Both the position numbers and the translations under genes were made by a program. Shown piece after piece: positions 1-10,542 of a stretch of DNA of 64,000 nucleotides. How positions within the stretch are numbered: position 1 is the stretch's first letter; each line of letters starts with the position of its first letter. Below the pieces are notes generated by a model, which made no database searches, had not been told where the DNA came from, and worked only from the letters and a program-made list of their open reading frames with translations. This DNA comes from Iris pallida (Eukaryota > Streptophyta > Magnoliopsida > Asparagales > Iridaceae): assembly GCA_029216955.1 (NCBI GenBank), contig JANAVB010044017.1:2106429-2170428 (forward strand), given 5' to 3'.

Positions 1-918
1 CTACAGTACCCTAGTACCTAGATGCATGCAAATATGAAGAGAAAACACAAAATTAACATAGTTTATGGACATTTACCTATTTGGTGAAAAATCAAGAAAA
101 CACCCAAGTAGGGGGGGTGTTCTTCCACTTGCTGATGCCCAAAGCCCTTCAATTTCCTTGATAGCAGGCCCTAACTAGTACCCTCTAGTGTAGGGGAGTC
201 CAATGCAAGAAACTAGAGGTGATTTAGATCAAAATTGATCAAGTTGTGTAGGTTTGAAGAAATAGGATTTTTCTAGGTTTAATTTCATGTAAATGGCCAT
301 GAATGAAAGCAATGGGGTTAATATAGGATGGTGGGCTGCCAAGGAGGGGTCCTTGGCCGGCCATAGCAAGGGGGGGTGTCCTAGGCTTGCTTCTAGGTTA
401 AGGCAAGGACTTTCATGGTAAAGGCTTGATATTTTGCATGGTTTAAGCAAAATATCAAATAAAGGTAAACTAGATATTTATCTCACTTTATCCTATGACT
501 AATATCTATCCCCTTATCATTCTAGGTTAGTAACTAACCTCTAGATTAGTGCTAAACTAGGTTAGAAGCTAACATGACACTAATCAACTAATTAAATAAT
601 AATAAATCACATAATCCAAATAATTTCTAGAAAATTACCAAAATACCCTTTAGGCTAAAAATCACTAATTTGGTGTTCTAAGCCTATGGCTAGGCTCTCA
701 TGGTCATGGCAACTTCTAGGTTAAGAAAAACTAGGGTTTGCACTAAGTTTATACTAACAAAATCACAAGGTCATAAGTCATGACTTAGCATGACTTTAGA
801 AATGGTTTAACTTAACTAAAATCACCAGAAAATCATACCATGACTAAAATACCACTAATAAATAATAAAAATAATAAATTTTCAAAAATACCCCAATTTC
901 AGAAAACAGGGTGTTACA
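1..918 (-). mobile_element. 3' LTR (partial) of Tekay-like element A
   Basis: Read on the minus strand the LTR begins TGTAACACCC at 918, right after the Tekay-type polypurine motif. Its far end lies beyond the left window edge. The sequence is AT-rich and I see no coding capacity. Position and the TGTAACACCC start are typical of Tekay/Del chromovirus LTRs. The internal boundary is clear; the family assignment is inferred from the adjoining gag. Confidence 0.7.
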
Positions 919-938
919 AGTCTACCCACCTTAAAATA

Positions 939-956
939 ATTTCGTCCTCGAAATTT
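939..956 (-). promoter_or_regulatory. Tekay polypurine-tract motif of element A
   Basis: On the minus strand this reads AAATTTCGAGGACGAAAT, the conserved motif found just upstream of the 3' LTR in Tekay/Del elements, where second-strand synthesis is primed. The same motif occurs in element B at 15464-15483. It lies about 20 bp from the LTR start at 918. Confidence 0.75.
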
Positions 957-1683
957 AGATGGTCGTACTCCCTCTAGGTCAAACCTCCAACAATCAAGGA
1001 CGAAGCCACTACCTAGGCAACATACAAGGTCAACAAGCAAAATATGGGTAGTAGACCTATACTGGGTCATGTCCAAAAATTGGCTGGCAGTTTCAGGTCA
1101 TAAGGTGTCATGAATTCAAATCGAAGCCAAAAGTAACTCCATGGGGTAAATCAGGATGGAGTCTCGGGTCAGGAAATCGTACTAAGCAAATGAAGCACAC
1201 GATGGTATGCATGAGTGGGACACTAAGGTCATGGGTGTAGTATGTCATGTCTAAGTCATGTATGTGAAGTCAGTTTTGAGAAAACAACTAGTCTTGTGCT
1301 CCAAATTTAAAAGTCACGGTAATGTGTCTACGATGATCATAATTCAGAGTGGGAAAAGTCTATGGCCTAAATTGAACCAAAAATCATGATGAAAATAGTA
1401 GTGTAAAGGACAAGTTAGGTGGGACAGTCCTGGTCATAGGTATAGACTAGGAAGATAAGGAAACAATAAATCACAGGGCTAAAAGGATTACCATTCTATG
1501 GTCAGAGCTACTCTATCAATTCTAAGTCAAAAGGCATACACATTTTTTTAAAGGAAATTCCTTGACAAAAGAAGTTATTCAAGGAATTATATTAATAGCT
1601 AAAGCTACTCCTACTCCTACTCCTACTCCTAAGTAAGAGATGAAGAAACAAACAACAATCGACAAATCAAAAGAACTACCAGG
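957..1683 (-). other. Element A internal region where pol should be
   Basis: This stretch between the end of gag and the polypurine motif shows no protease, reverse transcriptase, RNase H, integrase or chromodomain similarity in either strand. In an intact Tekay element about 3-4 kb of pol would lie here. It contains a short CTACTC tandem run near 1608-1630 and is otherwise unremarkable AT-rich sequence. Confidence 0.6.
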
Positions 1684-3192
1684 TCAAAACTGATCACAAA
1701 AAAAAAGAACAAGTAGGAGCAGATGGAATTGGATTTCAAGATAGATAAAATGAAGCAAGGTGGGAATGGAATTTAGAAGAACAGAACCTGCAAGCACATC
1801 GCCAACTGCCTGAGCATCCTCAACTGTCATGGCGTAAGCACGCCCCTGCTGACCTCTTCCAGCCTGCTGCTGAAACTGTAAAAATCTCTGCTGCTGTGGC
1901 TGTAACGGTCCTCTCTGCTGCTGTCCTACCGGAGCCTTAGCTCCTGCTCCTGGTGCTGCTCCCTGTGCTACTCTGCCTGTGAACTGGGAACACTCCCTCA
2001 GCTGGTGGTCTGCTGCCCCACATAGTAGGCACGAGCCCAACCTCTTCCTGCACTCTCCCCATCCATGTCCCGATTTCATACAGTAGGGACAACTGGTAGT
2101 CTGCTGTCTCGGGGCCTGCTGCTGCTGCCTCGGCTGCTGATACTGCTGTGGCTGCCTCTGCTGATGCTGATAGTGAGGCCTCTTGGCCTGACCTCCACTG
2201 CTGCCTGCTCCCTGTGTATCACGGCCCCTCTTGAGCTTCAGCTCAAGATCATCCTCAGCTGCCATCGCTCTTGCCAGAATCTCCTCAAAGGTGGCATTCC
2301 TGTCACTCTTGGTCAAGGACTTGACCTCCTTGACCAAGCCTTTCCTGAACCTCCTCGCCTTCGCTGTCTCGCTAAGGCCCTCCACGAATCTGTTCAACCG
2401 GCAAAACTCACCGGAGTACTCCTCTACAGTCTGGTTCCCCTGAACCAGGTTCTCGAACTGGGTCTCCAAAGCACCGACTGCCTGATCCGGGAAAAACTTT
2501 CCCTTGAAGAGCTCCTTGAAAACTCTCCATGTCTGCCCTGGAGTGCCTACTCTCGGGTCCGTCTGATATCAGGTACGGGCAAGATCCCGCATCTGGCCGG
2601 CTGCTGCCTCTATCTGTAGTCCGGCTGGTATCTCCGCCAGTCAGAAAATCTCCTCAATGTGCTCAATCCAGTCATCAGCATAAAGAATCTCCTCTGTCCC
2701 CAAGAAGTCCCTGGGGTTCATCTTCTTGAAGTCCTGAATGCCCGGAATCCTCTGCTGTCGCGGTTGTCCCAATCATCCCTGTGGCTGGACAGCCAACCTC
2801 TCCACCGTCGCTCTAGCCAGCTGATGGACCTCATCTATGCCCCTGGTAAACTTCGTCGTATGACGCTGCTGCTGGGCCTGCTGCGTCTCTAGAAAATGCT
2901 GGAAGTATGAAAACATCTGTACAGCATCCACTAATCCAGATGGCATCGGCGGCTGGAACTGCTGCTGGTGCTGCTGAAACTGTGGCTGACGAAACTACAG
3001 GGGAGGCATGTCTGGGGTAGCTGGAATGGTCTCCCGAATAAGTAGAGGTGCACCCCCAAATGTGGCAGAAGCTCCCACATGAGCTGGAGTAAGGGGAGCT
3101 GCAGTCCCCGGGTCCTGGTGAGCTGGACGAGAGGTGGCAGACCTCTCAGTGGTGTCACCTGGACCGAGACGCTGTGATCGTGTCTCCACCAT
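1684..3192 (-). pseudogene. gag: Gag of Tekay-like element A (in-frame stops)
   Basis: A single reading frame runs from ATG at 3192 (start MVETRSQRLG) to 1684, about 500 codons, broken by one TAG (2995) and three TGA codons; most are explainable as CAG-to-TAG or CGA-to-TGA changes. The middle carries the retrotransposon Gag core (TWRVFKELFKGKFFP, then VEEYSGEFCRLNRFVEGL). The C-terminal part is glutamine- and glycine-rich and has two CX2CX4HX4C zinc knuckles (CPYCMKSGHGWGEC and CLLCGAADHQLREC). The frame then reaches the usual entry to protease (YAMTVEDAQ...VLLNSIP) and ends, so the aspartic-protease motif is missing. Gag would form the particle and bind RNA. No pol follows before the 3' LTR, so this is a gag-only unit. 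Confident as Tekay-type Gag; not functional as it stands. Confidence 0.85.
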
Positions 3193-3439
3193 CCTGAAGA
3201 CAGATCAATAAGGAAGTCAATAACGGTACAAGGATGATAGTATCAAGAAGGACAATATGAAATAGATTATATAGATTTGAACAAAAGTCAGTAGATTCAA
3301 ATCCATGGAAATTTCCTAATTGTGATTGAGTATCCACTCTTTCTAAGCCTATTCCTTAAATCCTATCACAGGCTGTAGTGATACTCTAGTTCGAATACCA
3401 CTACATAAACTCGACCTGCATGGGCCACCACTAAAAATG
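3193..3439 (-). other. Leader and primer-binding region of element A
   Basis: Non-coding leader between the 5' LTR edge (3440) and gag. Near 3385-3400 the minus strand has TGGTATTCGAACTAGAG, a disturbed version of the initiator-Met primer site TGGTATCAGAGC. The stretch TTTAGTGGTGGCCCATGCAG just inside the LTR is shared with element B at 7150, which places A and B in related families. Confidence 0.5.
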
Positions 3440-4689
3440 TGTCACGACCCGTACCCTAGAGTAAGGGCACGAGAAGTGGGTACGTCCAGCCTACGCCGCA
3501 GTGTCGGCGGTAGAACGCTGTCCTAGGTCAATCATCTAACAATATAAAGTACCTGTACAGTTTATACTCTCCAAATGGAGGTGACAAACAGAAAATAATC
3601 TCAATCACATCTAGGTAGAAGAATGAAAGATAGATAGATAGACAGTAACTCAAAGAGAACAGTAGAATAGATGAAATAAGTCCAAGTGTCTAGGATAACA
3701 TAACATCAGAATGTCAACTCATAATACAATAAGTCTAAGAGTCTATACATCTCTACATCTCAAAATACAACTCAGAATGTGAGACAAAAAGATAATACAG
3801 AAAAGACTGTCTAGCTAAACTAGCCTAGACTACTGGGGCAACATCCTCAGCTACAGGTGGATCCTGTTGAGGGTCCACAACATAAGTGTAATCTAGTCCT
3901 GCTCCATAATAGGTAGACACCAGGGCCTCATCCTCATCCTCTGTAATATTTTCAACAGGTCCAATCAGGACAGGAACGAGCACAATACATCTCACGCAGT
4001 GCATAGTATGATAGGAAATATAAAGCATACAATAGAGTAAAATACAGGAAACGCTGAAAGAAGATACATGTAGCAAAAGAGATAACTGTAATAAAATATC
4101 TACTATAATAGAGAACTAGCAGTGTCTAGTGAGTCAGAGTAAAATATAGACATGTAAAATAGCAAAGGAGATTTATGACTACAGCTAGGAGTAATTCATG
4201 ACTACAGCTACTGGGGTAATATCCACATGACTATTTCCATTCCTCCATCCCCAATCAATACACAAGGATCCGTTCAAGTTATGTTAAGATTCGTGATAAG
4301 CCCATAAATGGGAGATTCATGAGAGGCTCTGTGAGCATGAGAGTACATGAGTCACAAGCGATTCGTGAATCTATGAAAGCATAGAGATACATGATGATTC
4401 GTGGAAAGCACAAACATGCTGTATCTGATGCTCCCGAGGGGGATAACATCTCATAAAAGATCCATATAGTACCAATCCGTGATAACAATCGTGTCAGCAT
4501 CAAGTAAAGTAATCTAGAGCAAGAATATAAATCCTGGCAAATATAAAACGGTCAGAGAATGTACTTGCCTGATAACTGAATGTCTGAAGAGGTTATACTG
4601 TCTGAGGAGAGGTGTATGGCTCCTAATCAGAGCAATACAAGTCACAATGTATCCACAATGGTAAAAATAAAGTATACAATGCATACTAC

Positions 4690-5060
4690 ATGATTCTAGG
4701 TCAATCTGGTCAAAAGTCAACTCTTGGTCAACTCTAATAGTCAAACTAGGTCGTCAAACTATGTCAATAAGGTCAAACAAGGTCAAACAAGTCAAATACT
4801 AGTCAACATGATCAATCTGGATCAAGTCTAGGTCAAACTTAGACCAACTAAGGTATTGGTCAAACAAAGACCAGTCAGCAAGGTAAATAGGTCAAACATG
4901 GTCAGACTAGTCAAACTAGTCAAAGTTAGGCCAACCTTAGTCAACTAGTTAGGGTTTTAGTCAAACTAGTCATTGTAGGTCAATCCTAGTCAATTCTAGG
5001 TCAATTAGGTCAAGGTTTGACCTAAGGTTGACTTTGGTCAACCTTTAGTCAACAAAGGTT
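4690..5060. repeat. GGTCAA/TTGACC-dense block in LTR A
   Basis: GTCAA (TTGAC on the other strand) occurs roughly 25 times in 370 bp, with irregular spacing, mostly in one orientation. TTGAC[C/T] is the W-box core bound by WRKY factors. The block lies upstream of the LTR's 3' part in minus-strand orientation, where U3 promoter sequence would be. A similar block in the opposite orientation is at 10255-10430. Confidence 0.7.
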
Positions 5061-5169
5061 AACAAGTTGGGTTTTGGGCCATTAGGGCCAACCCTCAAGC
5101 CATAGGCTAATAATCTTGGCCATAGGCCATGGGCTAGTCATAGGGTTTCATAGAACCTATAACTAGAAG

Positions 5170-5257
<88 letters not shown>

Positions 5258-5375
5258 TACCTACATACCCATATATGAATACTAAATATAAATCAACCCA
5301 CACTCACATATTTATATATAATGACCTAATGTAAACTAGTACAAACATATACATATATATCATATATATATATAT

Positions 5376-5461
<86 letters not shown>
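5170..5461. repeat. Two (TA)n microsatellites
   Basis: Nearly pure TA runs span 5170-5256 and 5381-5461, separated by about 125 bp of AT-rich sequence with shorter TA runs. They generate false YIYI-type reading frames on both strands. Confidence 0.95.
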
Positions 5462-5467
<6 letters not shown>

Positions 5468-5489
5468 GATATATTACATATATATATAT

Positions 5490-5750
5490 AGAGACATAGA
5501 GAGAGAGACTTAGATTGAGAGAGAGAGACTTGGAGTGAGAGAGAGAGAGAGAGAATGAGAGACAACAGAAATGGGGGTGATTTTCCAGTTTCCTGGGAAC
5601 AGGAAACAGTCCCCCCAACCTAAATACACACACACACATTACATATATACATATATGTATACACACACACACAACTACCTATACACTCAACCAATTACTC
5701 TCAAACCTCACCTACACACACACATACATATATACTACATATTTATACAC
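5490..5750. repeat. (GA)n run followed by ACAC/ATAC-rich low-complexity DNA
   Basis: A GA-rich run (5490-5556) is followed by short CA and TA repeats up to 5760. A similar CA/TA arrangement followed by TTTGAAATTT occurs at 9280-9460 inside the CACTA element, suggesting related repeat material there. Confidence 0.7.
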
Positions 5751-5939
5751 TGAAAATACATATATACATGTATAATTCACATCAAAATTAGGTTTGAAAT
5801 TTGAATTTAAAAACTGGTAAAATAACCCAAAAACAGGAAACTGAGAATAGTGAACTCGAGATAGGGTAATTCCAAATTCACACACGAAATCGAGCTAAGA
5901 CCCGAATCGAAGGGTTGGTAACTGAGCCCCTAGGTGTCC

Positions 5940-6635
5940 TCTAGTGTCTAGTGTCCCAAGGAGTCCACCACGACACGACACAACGTGTCCAACCGCCCAA
6001 AAACCCAATCGAGTAAATCAAGATACGCACACACACACTCAGTGTCGTGCACGTGTGCACTTAACTCTTGGACACGACACACTTGCACCCGTGTCTCGTG
6101 CTCGTGCACGAAGGTGCGCCTAGGGGTTGGGCACGTGTCCAACACCCTGCACCGTGTCCACGTGTCTCACAGTGTCGACACGAGAGCCGTATCATTCGTG
6201 AAAACACGACTGATGCGCGTGTTTGGCACCGCGTCGTGCAGTGAGTCATGCGCCTCGTGGATACGACATGAGCCACGTGGGGCCTCGTGGTCATGTCCAC
6301 GTGTAGCCCAGGTATAGGGCTACACACTTGTGCAAACACGAGGTATCCTCGACTCGTGTCCATGCGATACGAAGGCCGTGTCCAAGTCGAACTTTCGACT
6401 GGACTGTGCGCGTGCACGACAGTGTACGACCAGTGCACGTGTCCTCATGTCCTCGATACGACACGAGGTGTCCTAAAATTTTAGGGGCATGTGCGCAGAC
6501 ACTGCCCCCTCGTGTCCACCAATTTTGGTGTGTCCTAGTGGTCTGTACAGTGAGAACTAAGGGGGTGGTAGCAGGGCACTGCACGAGGGCCTCGTGCAGT
6601 GGGTTCGTGTCCGATTTGGACACGAACACGACCTA
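5940..6635. repeat. GC-rich block of GTGTCC/CACGAG units with G-boxes
   Basis: A sharply more GC-rich block packed with short degenerate units (GTGTCC, CGACACGA, CTCGTG). CACGTG occurs about six times (near 6047, 6130, 6158, 6275, 6298 and 6436), several as CACGTGTCC. Long open frames overlap on both strands because CGA/TCG-type units avoid stops; no protein family is recognisable. It lies between the minus-strand LTR A and the plus-strand LTR B remnant and has no counterpart in B's 3' LTR. Confidence 0.65.
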
Positions 6636-6641
6636 ATTTTG

Positions 6642-7148
6642 TGCACCTTGTTAGTCCTCTGAGGATCTGGCTATTTCCCAGGCTTAGACGAAGCTGAAGA
6701 ATACCCAGAGGTTTACGCTTCGGGAGCTGAGACCGGAGGCGTACCGGCACAGGAGGACGAGATAGTGCCAAAGGATTTTTCGTGATCATGTTATAATCAT
6801 ATTTAGTCTTGCTACATTATTTCCTTTTCTTTTCATCAGACTTGTAGTTGATTTGTACTTTCTTTCTATTTCTATGATTTTGGGATGATTTATCCGCACA
6901 GACTTCATTACTTTTATTGCTGGATATTTGAGACATTTTTTTATTTATTCTTGACCTCTTTGTGGACTCTGTGGATGTGATTAGATATATATATACTTAT
7001 GGACTGTATTATATTTCTGGGTGTTATCATGATTTACAGCTTCAGTATTTCGCTAATGGGCTTGTTGTGTAGCTTGGCCCATTAGTGAAGTGCTGCTGGC
7101 ATGTATTCGTATTCCTGGTCCAACGTATTTTAGGACTGGGGCGTTACA
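6642..7148 (+). mobile_element. 3' part of the 5' LTR of Tekay-like element B
   Basis: This 507-bp segment matches the last 503 bp of B's 3' LTR (18051-18553) with few differences, from GCACCTTG to GGGGCGTTAC. It ends GTTACA at 7148, directly followed by the leader shared with element A. The remaining ~2.5 kb of this LTR is absent or displaced to the left, so it was truncated or interrupted. Confidence 0.8.
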
Positions 7149-7787
7149 TATTTTTGTGGTGGCCCATGCAGGTCTACGTTAATCACTTCGGTTACATAAC
7201 TGTACCGACATGAGCCTGCAAATAGAATAGAAAAGACCCATAGGATCACATCCACATGCTTGATTCCTTGACTTTGTTTCGAACTCGTACTTGACTTTTT
7301 GATTTGCATCCAGTTTGATATGTTCTACTGTAATCCTTATATATTCATGCTAGTAAGATGAATCTTCATAATGGATGTATCTTCCCTTACTATCATATTA
7401 GGAAAGCAGGAGCACAGTCATTAGAAGTCATAAGTGCAGGTGGAGTCTTCACGAATTATGCGATGTCATGGTGATATCTATACAATTAGCCCGCAATAGC
7501 TTGAGGAATAGGACTTGAGGATACATCTACAACTAGGAATATAGACTTCTCTAAGACTCTGTGCATGATTGCTTTCATGTTATCTTATTTCTTAATATGA
7601 TTGATTTTGTATTCTTCCTTACTCGAGATTTGACTAAACCCTTCTCTATTGACTTCTTGAGTAAATCTTCTCGTTCATTTTCGCTAATTTATTAGAAACT
7701 GCCTTATGGATTAGTCCAAGGAAAAGTTTAAGAAATTATATTTATCCTTGTATTACGGAATCAAAGTTTTTGCAGCCTGAGAGATAC
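7149..7787 (+). other. Element B leader, no gag found
   Basis: Begins TATTTTTGTGGTGGCCCATG, the Tekay leader, and continues with 640 bp in which I see no Gag or other protein. It is interrupted at 7787 by the CACTA insertion and resumes at 13232. Confidence 0.55.
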
Positions 7788-8010
7788 CACTACTAAAATA
7801 TCATCTAATAGCGACGTAATTTAGCGACGGTAAGAAATGACGTCGCTAGTTATGTAATTTAGCGACAGCTTTATAAATACGTCGCAAAACGTCGCTGCCT
7901 AGCGACGTTCCGCGACAGGAGTTTATTACGTCGCTGAATTGCAACGTTCGACGACATATTATTAGCATACGTCGCCATTTTTGCGACGTCAACACGTGAC
8001 GTCGCTAAGT
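7788..8010. repeat. 5' subterminal GCGACG repeats of the CACTA element
   Basis: TAGCGACG, ACGTCGC and close variants recur about every 15-25 bp in both orientations. Such subterminal arrays are binding sites for the element's TNPA-type protein in En/Spm transposons. The matching array is at 12779-13215. Confidence 0.85.
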
Positions 8011-8014
8011 TTTT

Positions 8015-8570
8015 TTTACTTAGGGCACACCGTTTCCTTCTTTTTCCCTCACTCTCACTCGAAAATACTCAAAAATTTTAATTTCCCCCCACCCCCCCGG
8101 CGACTCCCTCCCCCTCTGTCAGTGCCCTCCCCCCCGGCGACCGCCTCCCCCCCGGCGACTCCCTCCCCCTCCGGCGAGCTCCTCCTCCTCGAGATCCTCC
8201 TCCTCGAGCTCCTCCTCCCCCAATCCGAGCTCCTCCTCCTCTTCCTCAGGTAAACCCTAACCTAACTCCTCTCCTTCCTCCTCCTTCTCTCCCACGGACA
8301 CACACACACGGACACACGTACACACGGACACACATCGTGTCCCCACAGACTCTGGTGGTGCACGCATACGTCGATGGGGCATCGTCCGTGTCTGCGTCAG
8401 AGACTCTGGTGGTGTCTACGTCGAGGGGCGTAGGGTGGCATATGAGTCGAGTGTGTATGGGCGGTCGGGAGCCTCAGGAAATGAAGGTGGCGCCAATCGA
8501 AATTTTTAGGGGACGAGAGAAATTTTGAGTTTGGGGTAGGGGAATTTTTTTTGGATGAAATGAAAAAAAA
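8015..8570 (+). other. Pyrimidine-rich segment, no recognised gene
   Basis: After the subterminal repeats comes a C- and CT-rich stretch with CCCCGGCGAC and CTCCTCCTCGAG units, then CACACGGACA repeats. It resembles a transcribed leader or captured 5' untranslated DNA. The open frame from 7981 is proline/leucine low complexity and I do not treat it as a gene. Confidence 0.4.
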
Positions 8571-8810
8571 TCTGTTCTACCAATATATATCACGATTCAC
8601 AACGACGAAACAGGTCCTTCGCTAAGATGTCACTAGATATTTAGCGACGAAACAACAACAATATAGTAACAACGGTTTTTTAGTGGAATCCAAATAATAT
8701 ATTTGTCGATAATCATTTGATGTACCGTCGCTACGTAGGGATTGAACAACTTTCGTTACTAGTCGAGATGCTGATTTGACATATTTTTGTAGTGGTGTTG
8801 CTACTACACT
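8570..8810. repeat. Internal CACTA-type terminus remnants
   Basis: Subterminal-like GCGACGAAAC units are followed by GGTTTTTTAGTGG near 8680-8692, and a second end-like motif ATTTTTGTAGTG lies near 8785-8796. Read on the minus strand they give CCACTAAAAAACC and CACTACAAAAAT, both of CACTA type. They may be ends of older elements swallowed by the present one. No duplication is visible. Confidence 0.4.
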
Positions 8811-9249
8811 ATTATTATTATTATTACTATTATTATTAAGAGTACAGGTTATAGTATATTTGGGGTCATTTTAAATGAAAATTAAACTGATTAAATCAAG
8901 ATCACTCATTGAATCAAATCTAAACCTTTCAAAGTGATATGCAGATTTTTAAAACACATCCATATCAAAATATCCAAGTAGACGGTGATTTATATCAAAA
9001 TTTTCTCGAGTTTATACGATAACATAGAATTATGCTAGTATCTTGAGGGTATCAAGATAATAGGATATTAGGATATGGGCTAGAAGTTAGTACCCTAAGT
9101 TAGTACCCTAAGTTAGTATCTTGGCTAGAATTTGGTATCCTAGGATAGTTAGATATCCTAGTATCTTAAGAGTGTCCTAGATTAGTCTATGGTAATAGGA
9201 TACCCTATAGGGGGGAGGGGGCAGAGGACAGGACCCTAACCCTATTTCG

Positions 9250-9445
9250 GACACGACTCTGTGACACAGGACACAGGACACAGGACACACACACACAATA
9301 CATACATATATACCTATATATATAAATACACATATCTACATATATACATGTATATATACTCACACACTTACATACACACACAAATACATATATAAATATA
9401 TATGTATACAATGTATATACACACAAATACACATATATATACAAT
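9250..9445. repeat. ACAC/TATA low-complexity stretch
   Basis: GGACACA repeats lead into CA- and TA-rich DNA ending near TTTGAAATTTATTTT. It is laid out like 5560-5850 in the same orientation, so a fragment of an LTR-type sequence may be embedded in the CACTA interior. Confidence 0.5.
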
Positions 9446-9496
9446 CAAAATCAATTTGAAATTTATTTTAAAAATCTGAAATGTTGACGATATACC

Positions 9497-9894
9497 CAAG
9501 GTTCACAATATCGGTATCGGAATCGGTATTGGACTATTCCTATGAGTATTGGTATCGGCGATATCTGTAGTATCGACGGTATCGTATCGGAGTATCGGAC
9601 TTTGGTATCGAAAAACAAATAATTATTAATAAATTATTTATATTTATAAACATATATTTATACATTTAGGCATAATTTTAAGTATTTCAGCGTTATTTCT
9701 TAGTAGTTTTGAAATTATATGAAATAGTAGTCACCCTTACCGATTGGTTTTGCCGAATTGACCGGAACAAAGACCCCCAATGTCGGTATCGGTCAATATT
9801 TGGTATCGGTCGGTATTGGATCGGAACATGCCAAACCGTATCGATATCGGCCGTATCGGATCGGTATCGGCCGATACTTTAAACCATGTATATA
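9497..9894. mobile_element. TATCGG-rich inverted-repeat unit (MITE-like)
   Basis: The left end GGTTCACAATATCGGTATCG and the right end, read on the minus strand, GGTTTAAAGTATCGGCCGAT are related inverted repeats, followed inward by further GGTATCGG units. The core is AT-rich and non-coding, about 400 bp in all. I could not establish a target duplication, so the superfamily is open. Confidence 0.55.
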
Positions 9895-9928
9895 CTATGG
9901 TTTTGCCTTTTAGTTGCAGGAATATGAG

Positions 9929-10107
9929 AGGTTGACATGGTTGTCACATTAAGGGTCTTTGAGGAGGTGACATGTTGTGAAAAGATATATCCTTATAGTT
10001 CTCCTACGTAATGTTAAAAAAAATCCGTAGGATAACTATATATAAGGATATATTTTTTCACAATATGTCATCTTGTCAAAGACCCTTAATGTACCAACCA
10101 TGTTACC
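9929..10107. mobile_element. Fold-back MITE, about 180 bp
   Basis: The left arm 9929-10013 and right arm 10022-10107 are inverted copies sharing ACATTAAGGGTCTTTGA, TGTGAAAA and ATATATCCTTATA, with a few mismatches and an almost absent loop. It is non-coding. The target duplication is not clear, so the family is not assigned. Confidence 0.7.
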
Positions 10108-10230
10108 GCGGTATTGGTATTTGGATACCAATAGCGATAAGGTAAAGGGTACCAATAGCGATAAGGTAAAGGGTACCAACTTAAGGTATTGGTATTGGGA
10201 TACCAATAGCGATAAGGTAAAGGGTACCTT
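10105..10230. repeat. Triplicated ACCAATAGCGATAAGG unit
   Basis: The 24-bp unit ACCAATAGCGATAAGGTAAA plus GGGT occurs at about 10128, 10152 and 10202, the third copy separated by a GGTATTGGTATT spacer that is also repeated. Confidence 0.85.
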
Positions 10231-10254
10231 GGTAGGTAATGACTAGAAATAGGA

Positions 10255-10430
10255 TATTTGACTTAGATTTGACCTTGTTTGACAAAGGTTGACTATTTTG
10301 ACTGAAAGTCAAAGTAGAGTCAACACTGACCTAGATTGGACTAAAAGTTGACAAAGTCAACTGTAGGTCAACCCTTGACCTAGTTTGACCTTGTTTGACT
10401 TAGTACAACCAAGTTTGACCTAGATTGCAT
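10255..10430. repeat. TTGACC-rich block inside the CACTA element
   Basis: TTTGACC, GTTGAC and GGTCAA recur about a dozen times in 175 bp just upstream of the transposase gene. It resembles 4690-5060 in opposite orientation. It may supply W-box-like sites, or be copied from an LTR. Confidence 0.6.
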
Positions 10431-10542
10431 ATCATTGTTATTAGTCACTGTCCGCTACTAATGTGTGTCCCATAATAAGACATAATATACGAATTTGTGC
10501 CTGTTGGATAATGTGTGTCCATCTTTGCAGAATTATTTCCAA

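Larger units (their letters stand above)
3440..6640 (-). mobile_element. 5' LTR of element A (outer boundary uncertain)
   Basis: The inner edge TGTCACGACCC at 3440 matches the edge of solo LTR G at 43137. The two share the next block (GGTACGTCCAGCCTACGCCG, GGCGGTAGAACGCTGT) and spaced similarities further in, such as GGGTCCACA and ACTTGCCTG. This fixes it as the 3' end of a minus-strand LTR. The outer edge should read GGTGTTACA like the 3' LTR, but I cannot find this, so the LTR may be rearranged or fused to other sequence before the B-type LTR starts near 6642. Inside are a TTGAC-rich block, two TA microsatellites and a G-box-rich block. Confidence 0.5.

Noticed and set aside
2065..2892. Plus-strand frames opposite to the gag of element A
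   Set aside because: Leucine-rich mirror frames of a Gln-rich gag (CTG/CAG composition); the minus strand shows real Gag motifs.
5304..5672. Long open frames of YIYIYI type on the minus strand
   Set aside because: They are only translations of the TA microsatellites.
5985..6636. Overlapping 100-125-codon frames on both strands
   Set aside because: Codon-like composition of the GTGTCC/CACGA repeats avoids stops in several frames at once; no family similarity.
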